NCBI GenBank assembly: GCA_951640195.1
Contig: OX621170.1
Coordinates: 1,364,001 to 1,428,000 of the forward strand
Length of the DNA stretch: 64,000 nt
DNA from: Porpolomopsis calyptriformis
Lineage: Eukaryota; Basidiomycota; Agaricomycetes; Agaricales; Hygrophoraceae
Direction of reading: 5' to 3'
A program made the position numbers and the translations under genes. Positions 57,302 through 64,000 of the stretch are shown here, piece by piece. Below the pieces are notes generated by a model. It ran no database searches. It saw only the letters and a program-made list of their open reading frames with translations, and was not told the DNA's origin. Position 1 is the stretch's first letter. Each line of letters begins with the position of its first letter.

Positions 57302-58466
57302 ATGCGCCGCTCTCTCCTCTTTTTCATATCTCCTCTCCTCTTTTTCACTCTCTTCCCCCGATCTTATGCTGTTCACTCTCCCGATATCCTCGTTCGTCAG
57401 ATTCTCCCCCCCCCTCCCCCACCCCCAACGTCCACACTAAGCTCCCCCCCCCCAACGACCACCACCCCGACTTCTACTCCTACTTCTACTTCCACCACCT
57501 CTACCCCTTTACCCCCAACCTCATCCCCTTCTCCCACTTCCACACCGCCTTCCACCACTCCGGTAACCCCCCCGCCTACTTCCACTACCCCAGTCATCAC
57601 CTCCCAGGCCACACAGACACAGGCTCCACCGCTCACTGATTCCCCCTCAACATCAGTCGTCTTCGTCACCACTTCCAGTTCATCGTCCAACCCTACCTCC
57701 ACCTCCAACGATAGCAGTCCTCCACCCACCTCCATCGGAACAGGTTCTATAATCGGTCTTTCCGTTGCTGGTGGAATAGCCGTTCTTGGAATCGTCGCTT
57801 TCTTTGTTTGGAAGTTGACCCGGAAACGATTCAGCGACTTTGACGATAGTGAGTTCCCAGCTCTCAACTGAATCCGCTATTTATGGCCTCTATTCAGATG
57901 AAGCTATCAAATGGCCAGAATTGAATACCCATGGCGCAGACAGCCACCCTCTCCCTGTGAATAACACCGGGCGGGCCGGTATCGACACTGGCTCTGACCA
58001 CTCTCTCTCACGCGTCCCTAGCATGAGCACAGGATACCTCTCCGATGTCCAGTCTTCTACCACCGTCGATCCATACGCTGTTCCTCCCCTTCCCCACCTC
58101 AACCCCAACCAACCGTACCGTGACGACCCTTCCCCGGCCCCTTACTACGATCCCTATCGCGGTCCCGTGCCAAACACCTTTAACGACACTATCGACTCCC
58201 CAGTCGGCACAGGCTGGACCACCGCCGAAGCCATACCCATGACACAGATGGCACCCAATACCCGAGCCAGGAGCCCTGGTCCTCAAATGGCGTTTGAATC
58301 TGGCCGAGGCTCTCCGGCCCCTGGGATGATGGGCCGACAGTCTCCTGGTCCTTACACCGCTTACGGAGACAGGTCTAGGAGTCCCGGGCCTGCTGTTGCC
58401 ATGGGCGGTGTTCCCCCCCCTGGCAGACGTTCACCTGGCCCACAGGCCGCCTATCGTCCCTCATAG
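57302..58466 (+). CDS. Mucin-like single-pass membrane protein, SKG6-type helix
   Basis: From ATG 57302 a signal peptide (MRRSLLFFISPLLFFTLF) precedes about 130 residues made almost only of Pro, Ser and Thr, a likely O-mannosylated stalk. The membrane helix GSIIGLSVAGGIAVLGIVAF and WKLTRKRFSDFDD follow. An intron (57849-57896) then joins to NEAIKWPELNTHGADSHPL. The juxtamembrane FDDNEAIKWPEL block recurs in basidiomycete proteins of this type. The tail of about 190 residues is disordered, with repeated RSPGP-type motifs (ARSPGPQ, GRQSPGPY, SRSPGPA, RRSPGPQ), possible proline-directed kinase sites. About 370 residues. Similar to wall-stress sensor layouts, but without a WSC or cysteine domain. 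Ligand and partners unknown. Confidence 0.8.
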
Positions 58467-58891
58467 TTTTTTTCCCGCTCGGTCGCGGTCGGGCTTGGCT
58501 AGACGCGTTTTCAACTCGTTCAATCGGACAGATAACCCACCGATACCGTTATTTGGATCTCCCCCAAAAATCGCATCTTCGAACCCCTACCTTTTATTCG
58601 ACATGGGACTTGTTACCTTTCCAGTCCTCTGCTTCACTTTATCGTTTCTTTCATTCCAGTTCTCGCCGTCGTTTTGCCGCCTCTCGTTTGGTCCATCCTT
58701 AACATAGAAAGACATTCTCTCGCTTGCGAATGTATATGGACACCAGCACAGCATAAAAAATTTGATATCTCATCCCTAGCTTTTTTGATTGATCCAGTTT
58801 CTTCATTAGTCGTCGATATAATACTATGATCGAGAGAGAGATAAAGTTATATCGTGCAGCCAGTGCAAATCCATATCCAATCCGTCGGCGA
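58467..58891. other. Intergenic, convergent 3' ends
   Basis: 425 bases between the SKG6-type gene and the 3' end of the divergent J-protein gene. AT-rich centre, no coding or repeat structure seen. Confidence 0.45.
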
Positions 58892-60380
58892 TCAACGGTC
58901 AAAATGGAGCACCTTTTTCAAAGTATCCCATTTCGACACCGTTGGCGTGACGATTTCCCATCTGTGTTAAAGCGTGAGTTGAAGTGAAGCGAGCAAAGAC
59001 GATCATGTACCTAACAATCAGATCACCCCTTCCGGCAACGTCTCGGATGGGCATCCCAGCGCCAGGAAAGATGTTCTTCCCTTTGGTAATCTTGTCCACC
59101 GGATAATTGATCACAAACTCGAACGACTCGCCATCCAGTCCCTCGAAGAACACCTCCGCCCGCTCTTCCTCCAACACCTTCACCCACGGCAGCTCAACTT
59201 CCAAAATCAGGTCGCTCTTCACCCTCCCGAATCGCTCGTGCGGCACCTGTTCGAGGACGAGGACGAGGTCCTGGAACGTCCCATCCAGACATTCGTGTCC
59301 GACCCCCGGATAGAGGATCTTCGTTCCGGGGCGACAGCCCGGCGGGATGTCGACCGAGACCATCACCGGTTTCCTTTTGCCGGAGAGGAGGTGGCGGGTG
59401 AAGCGGTAGCGATGGTGTGTGCCGTGAAAGAAGTCTTCAAGTGTGAGTTTGAGGGAGAACCTGGACTCGTTCGACCGATTCTTTCCCCTTTCGGTTCGAC
59501 CCCACGGGGCAGGCGGGAACGAGGCATCTGATACATGAACGAAATCGTCGTCATCGCTGGAACTCGGGTGATCAGCCCTCCGTCTTTTTGTCGTGGGTTT
59601 ACTGGATAGATAGAATGTCAGTGAGAGGGGCCCGATCCAAAAGTAACGACTGACCGATCTTGTCGAGCCCTCGGCGGTTTTCGCAGCTTTGCCCTTGGGG
59701 GTTTTGTAGAGTTGGCAGTTTCTGACAACGGAGGCTGAGGAGGGGGGACCGAATGGTGGTTGGACTTGGGGCTCGAAGGAGGCGTGCTGGATGGTGACGG
59801 ATAGTAGAAAAAATGGTTTGACCACGGTGGTGATGGTGGTGGTGAGGGCGAACTCGAGGATGCGGTGGTGGCGTACGAGCGACGGGATGTGGCAGGACTA
59901 GGTGCGGAGCGTGTATGGGTGGACTTGGGACTGGTAGGTTTGGCGTCGCGCGGCTCTGATGTTGAAGAATGAGTGCTCGGGTTTGGACTCGAGGGTGGGC
60001 TGGAAGAATAAATGCTGGAACGAGAGGTTGAGTTCCCCGAGCTTTTCCGACCATCTCTTGGACGATGGCGGTCTCTGCGAATGGTCAGTCTTTTGTATGC
60101 ATCGTGGATCTGAGGGGGCGATCATGAGTGAGGGCACGGATACGATAACGGTTTGGCTACCTCGATGAATTTTCCACTAGCATTCTCCTTGTCTGTCATG
60201 TGTCGATCAGGATGCCATTTCAAAGCCTGCGAGAGACTGGTTAGGCTAAGGGTCGACAAACAAGTGAAAGAACCTGACCATCTTCTTGTACGCCACTCGG
60301 ATCTCCTCCTGTGTTGCATTTCTGGGGACACCCAGTATCTTGTGATAGTCCTTTGATCCTCTATGGTGATGGTTAGGCAT
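58892..60380 (-). CDS. Divergent type II J-protein (DnaJ/Hsp40), SIS1 paralog
   Basis: Hsp70 co-chaperone. From ATG 60380: MPNHHHRGSKDYHKILGV, EEIRVAYKKM, an intron (60226-60277), [17 protein letters not shown] with the HPD motif, an intron, IHDAYKRL. The usual YDxxG end of the J domain and the Gly/Phe-rich region are missing; instead about 150 residues of Ser/Pro/Thr/His-rich low complexity follow. The client-binding C-terminal domains are kept: SLKLTLEDFFHGTHHRYRF, VMVSVDIPPGCRPGTKILYPG, FQDLVLVLEQVPHERFGR, VKSDLILEVELPWVKVL, GAGMPIRDVAGRGDLIVRWE. The last intron (about 58966-59014) leads to HFDR at 58892. About 420 residues. Its neighbour 0.6 kb downstream on the sequence (upstream in transcription) is the canonical SIS1, so this is a tandem duplicate with altered linker. 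Loss of the Gly/Phe region should change Hsp70 regulation (inference). Confidence 0.82.
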
Positions 60381-60991
60381 TATACGCGTCGAGTATTAGA
60401 ATAGAAAGGGTGAAAGCGACGGGGCTATGGGGGGGAGCAAGACAAAAAAAGATGAGAATAAAAACCGGGAAAAACGAGGCGATTGACCTGATGGCTGCGA
60501 GAAGCGATGACTGGGGATTTATCGTGATATCAATCGGGTCAGCGCCAACATCCTCATGGTTTGCACGTTCAAAGGCTGGACACGTTCCCAGCATTACTGA
60601 CTCGTTCGGCCAAGCTCCAACGAGTAAACCGTCGAGTTCCACCTCGGACGCAAGACGGAAAACGCGTGTGGTAGGTAACCAAAGGACCGACTGGAGTAGT
60701 TGCTCATTTCGCACGGGTAAGCCGCGAGGTGAAAATGGCGTTGAAACAGCAATGAATGATTGATGAAATTGTCCATTTCCTCTCAATTGACTTGACCGGC
60801 GCCTGCTGGTGGGGTTACGAACACAGTAACCCGGTCTTTCACGTAACAAAAGTGATCTTTAAAATCCCTTGATATTAACGTGCGTCGTTCTGCCCTCTTA
60901 GTGGATTCAAATTCACGTACTGATTAAAACGCATGTCCAGGGAGGTTAATTTACGCACTGACCACGAAATAAATAATAAGACGAGAAATGA
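60381..60991. other. Intergenic between the two J-protein genes
   Basis: 611 bases holding the 3' flank of SIS1 and the promoter of the divergent J-protein. No supported gene. No strong repeat. Confidence 0.4.
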
Positions 60992-62231
60992 TCAACCCAA
61001 TACTTTTCGAATACCCTCCGCCTGGGCAGGAGTCAAACGCTCGGGGAAAACTACATCCCATATTATGGTGAGATCACCCTTTGTTCTCGCCATGCCATCT
61101 TTCCTAACCGGCATTCCCTCGCCAACAATTTGGCTCGCCTGCCCAGGCTTCACGACACCGCTCGGGAGGGGAATCTGCAACTTTCTCCCATCCAGGGTCT
61201 CTAATACCTGTTTCCCTCTCCCAGCGAGAGCATCCACAAGCGGAATCTTGAGATTACATATAAGATCATTCCCGTCCCTGGTGTAAACCGGATGTGGCTT
61301 CTCCTCAACGACAAACACCAGATCCTGGGCCTCTCCCCCTCGCTGCTCGTTTCCCGCGCGAGGAAAGCGGATCTTGGTCCCGACCTTCCATCCAGGATGG
61401 ACTTCCACCTCCAGCACATTGTCCTCCATCTCCCCATTTAGCAGCCGCCGGCTCACTTTGAGGTGTTTAGTTGCACCAGAGTAGAGGTCTTCAAGGGAGA
61501 CACTCAGTGGACGGGTAATTTCAGAGGAAGGAAAGTTTCGTTTTGTGGGAGATGGCGTTCTTCCCGGACGAAATTGTGCACCTGACGAACGACGGCTGCG
61601 ACTGGGAATGTCGCCGAAGAGAGAGCGGAAACTGTCGCCATCATCACCGAATAGGCCACCCATGCCATGCGTACCCATTCCGCTGGTACGGAAAAATTGC
61701 CTGTATTGTTCAACAACAATGAGAGAAAAGTAGCCCTCGAACCAAATGAGACACTTACTCAAATACCCTGTGTGGATCTGTAGGTGAAAATCCACCACTC
61801 GGCCCGCCAGAGGTGAACACGAAGGTGTTACCGCCTCCAGGGAACCCACCAAAGCTAGAAAATCCGCCAGCACCGGCACCAGCACCAGCACCAGCACCAG
61901 GGGGCGGAACACCACCCTTAAGCCCTTCCTCGCCAAACTGGTCATACGCCGCACGTTTGTTCTTATCACTCAGCACCTCGAAAGCTTCTGAAATCTAGGA
62001 AGACGATGAGCGTTTGTTATTGTGGAGCAGCGAGCAAAATGCCTCTTTGAACTTCTGGGAGGACGCCTCAGAGCCGGCGTTGCGATCCGGATGCCATTTA
62101 AGGGCCTGAATGCTGTGAGTGGGGTGTTGAAAGGAATGAAGGAAGCATACCATTTTCTTGTAGGCCTTCTTGATGTCATCCTCGGTCGCCGACTTGTCGA
62201 TGCCCAAGAGCTTGTAGTAATCTTGGCCCAT
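60992..62231 (-). CDS. SIS1: Type II J-protein Sis1/DNAJB1-like
   Basis: Essential cytosolic Hsp40 that activates Hsp70 ATPase and delivers misfolded clients. From ATG 62231: [27 protein letters not shown], an intron, [15 protein letters not shown] with HPD, an intron, [20 protein letters not shown]. The Gly/Phe region ([20 protein letters not shown], encoded by a gcaccag repeat on the + strand near 61872-61900; [11 protein letters not shown]) has no zinc finger. C-terminal domains I and II follow: [95 protein letters not shown], ending RKVLG. Three introns. About 365 residues, the usual length. Head to head with the VTC1-like gene. Confidence 0.93.
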
Positions 62232-62351
62232 TATTGGAGAGGAAACGAGTTGAGTTGATTGTGATGTTTTATAAAAGGCGTGAAACCAAGAAGTGATCGA
62301 GAATGTTGGAGATTGTGAGAGAACATACCCGATGACGTAAGGTCACGCTCT
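62232..62351. promoter_or_regulatory. Bidirectional promoter of SIS1 and VTC1-like gene
   Basis: Only 120 bases. Contains ttttataaaa (62265-62274), a nearly palindromic TATA-like element usable on either strand, and tgacgtaa (62333-62340), a CRE/ATF-like core next to the VTC1-like start. No clear heat-shock element triplet. Confidence 0.45.
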
Positions 62352-63293
62352 ATGGCAGATAACATAGAGGAGGGGTCGACACCCTCACCATCTAGCTCTA
62401 TGATCAAGCGGTCATGGCACGCAATGGCAGATCTGTTTTCACCCTTTTCATCTTCTGCCCTAGCGTCGCTGCCAAGACTGGCGCGACCTATCCGCTACAC
62501 CAGGGCAGATGCCATCCCAGACACAGAGCAGGATGAAGACGGCCAAAGACCGACCGTTCGTGATTATCATGCGATTACTTCATTACCAGAACAAGTACGG
62601 GTGCCCAAGAAAATAGCGACACCTGTGAGAGTCGAGGGGAAGGTCTGGTTCGCTAATGAAAGAAGTGAGCGTGATATGTCTTTGTTCCGACTCTGATGTC
62701 TGAAACGGCAGATAGCTTGGATTTCTTGGCTCAATACATCTGTGTTGATGATCACGTTGTCGATTGCGCTCTTTAACGCATCAAAGGATGATGTCGCACG
62801 AAGATTCGCATATACTTATGGTGCTATCAGTGTTGGAATCATGGTATCCCAAAAATTCACATCTGTGACCTATTCTATTTTCTGAACTCTATGTCTCGAA
62901 GATCTACGGGTACGTTTTGTACCAGCAAAGAATCACTATGATACGAAGACGCGATCCCGGTCACTTTGGTTTGCATCACAAATCCTCAAATCCTGCCATA
63001 CCTCTCACCCCTGTTGAAAAAATACCCCCCCCCCCCAGACCGAATCGCTGGACCCGTCGTCGTCACCGTACTCTTATTTTGTGCGATTCTGGCTAATTTC
63101 ATCATTCGCGGTGAGTCTGCCATTCTCGCCACCCGTCTCCACAATCTCATTATTTTCATCCCTCAAGTTCGTGAGCTGTGAGTTTTTCCCCGTCCACTTC
63201 GTCGATGTATTCTCACCCTTTTCTCATAGCCTAGAAAAAAACATTCCAATCCCAGGAACGGATTTATTTTATCGTATTATGGGAGCCTTTTGA
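62352..63293 (+). CDS. VTC1: VTC1-like DUF202 membrane protein with extended N-terminus
   Basis: Three-helix membrane subunit of the vacuolar transporter chaperone complex type. From ATG 62352 an unusual 80-residue Ser-rich and Arg/Asp-containing leader (SMIKRSWHAMADLFSPFSSS) leads to the family core: KKIATPVRVEGKVWFANERT, WISWLNTSVLMITLSIAL, RRFAYTYGAISVGIM, IYGYVLYQQRITMIRRRDPG, VTVLLFCAILANFIIRV, ending LLEKNIPIPGTDLFYRIMG. The VExKVWFANERTWxSWLN block and the basic pore-lining Arg residues of DUF202 are kept. Five short introns; the first 3' splice site is the AG of cagatag (62713). About 205 residues against 129 for yeast Vtc1. It may be the complex's Vtc1 or a paralog with a distinct leader. 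Confidence 0.85.
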
Positions 63294-63442
63294 ACAGCAC
63301 TCCTCTTTTTTGTACCTTGTAGTTTTAGCATCCAAAACCGCATGTATAGGGGAGTAACGAAGCTGGTCACAGCTACTCTATAATAAAGCTGGTCACGTGC
63401 TCGCTTATCGTTATCATCTCTCACCACCCAACGGCCGCTTCG

Positions 63443-64000
63443 ATGATTAATGCACAAAATCTTAGCTTTAACAACAACGAAGGGGTTAACATCGTTGCCC
63501 GAGATCAGATTATTAATAATTTCAACCCCAGTTACGATGATGGTAAGTTATCAGGCTTCAATCAAGAACGCAAATACTTATGAATTCAATGATAAGATCA
63601 AGAGCGTTGCGACATCGCACACTGGCTATCCCCTCTCAATTTCAAGGCATCCCAGAGTCAATTTTTACAAATGCATGAAAAGGGGACCGGCAAATGGTTG
63701 CTCGAATCCCCAACGTTCCGGGATTGGCGTGATGGAACGTCCCAGACATTATGGTGTCCTGGAAACCGTAAGATTTATCTACTTCTGTAACTATGCCTTC
63801 GTTGATAGTTTTGCGCAGCTGGTGCTGGAAAAACGATCCTTGCGTAATAGCACTATTTACGTGCCTCTTCGATTCACGGCTAATTACGGTGCCCTCTAGA
63901 TCGCTCGTTGTAAATCATCTCCAAACATTCTTTCGGGGCAGCAACGTTGGGGTAGCATGCCTATACTGCAACTACAAAGAACAGACCACGCAAACGGTCG
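63443..64000 (+). CDS. Fungal NLR-like NACHT protein, N-terminal part, cut by right edge
   Basis: STAND-class P-loop NTPase, the fungal counterpart of NOD-like receptors. From ATG 63443 a short Asn-rich head (MINAQNLSFNNNEG and ARDQIINNFNP) ends at an intron (63542-63601 or -63605). Next: CDIAHWLSPLNFKASQSQF, KGTGKWLLESPTFRDW and SQTLWCPGN, joined by an intron (63769-63819) to PGAGKTILA. The resulting Walker A, GNPGAGKT, spans the splice. A further intron (about 63846-63899) leads to SLVVNHLQTFFRGSNVGVA and CLYCNYKEQTTQT, the normal continuation after the P-loop. The rest, usually NACHT sensor plus ankyrin or WD repeats, is outside the window. The head resembles the motif repeated in the MLKL-like gene at 33.9 kb. 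Such proteins are proposed to act in non-self recognition. Confidence 0.85.

Noticed and set aside
57397..57867. Minus-strand Gly/Val/Glu-rich frame
   Set aside because: Antisense shadow of the Pro/Ser/Thr stalk of the SKG6-type protein.
1..64000. CRISPR arrays, prokaryotic operons, attachment sites, tRNA or rRNA genes
   Set aside because: No spaced direct-repeat arrays, no cloverleaf with A and B boxes and no rRNA-like sequence seen; the window is fungal nuclear DNA. A tRNA scan by program could still find one I missed.

Overview
The window is a gene-dense stretch of a basidiomycete nuclear genome, most likely an Agaricomycete. The evidence is: nearly every gene is cut by many introns of about 45-70 bases with GT-AG ends; alpha and beta fatty acid synthase are fused in one reading frame; and the family content is typical of this group (GBD/FH3 protein without FH2, AAA-ATPase-like/PD-(D/E)XK protein, fungal NACHT protein, Zn2Cys6 factors with a fungal-specific domain). 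Gene models below were built by splicing by eye: I looked for GT...AG pairs that restore a continuous conserved protein. Family names rest on remembered family features, since no search could be run.

Layout. 0-2.5 kb: the start of a minus-strand gene leaving the left edge, then a decayed AAA-ATPase-like/nuclease gene. 2.9-18 kb: RhoGAP (-), GMC oxidoreductase (+), Rid1-like GBD/FH3 protein (-), kelch type I membrane protein (+), acyl-CoA-binding protein (-) and a tandem PH-domain protein (+), in three divergent pairs. 18.9-24.3 kb: two tandem paralogous Zn2Cys6 transcription factors. 24.7-25.9 kb: an unrecognised, possibly coding stretch. 26.2-33.3 kb: VTC4 polyphosphate polymerase (-) divergent from the Rag GTPase GTR2 (+), then threonine synthase (-). 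33.4-37.8 kb: an accessory patch with a small unrecognised reading frame, an MLKL-like helical-bundle protein with three N-terminal Asn/Gly-rich repeats, and an F-box protein. 38.3-51.2 kb: a complete single-gene fatty acid synthase. 51.6-56.8 kb: Pof1-like NMN adenylyltransferase, an unrecognised gene and an Avt3-like vacuolar amino-acid transporter, all on the minus strand. 57.3-63.3 kb: an SKG6-type single-pass membrane protein (+), a divergent type II J-protein and SIS1 in tandem (-), and a VTC1-like DUF202 membrane protein (+). 63.4-64 kb: the N-terminus of a fungal NLR (NACHT) protein leaving the right edge.

How the genes fit together. Several touch nutrient and vacuole biology: VTC4 and a VTC1-like subunit (polyphosphate), GTR2 (TORC1 amino-acid signalling at the vacuole), an Avt3-like vacuolar exporter and threonine synthase. 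FAS and ACBP share acyl-CoA metabolism. RhoGAP, the Rid1-like protein, the PH protein and the kelch and SKG6 membrane proteins suggest a Rho and cell-surface polarity theme. These are thematic links only; the order looks like ordinary housekeeping synteny with accessory insertions. The most unusual locus is the MLKL-like protein, whose 25-residue motif occurs three times and loosely resembles the extreme N-terminus of the NLR at the right edge. It is a candidate fungal innate-immunity or allorecognition effector.
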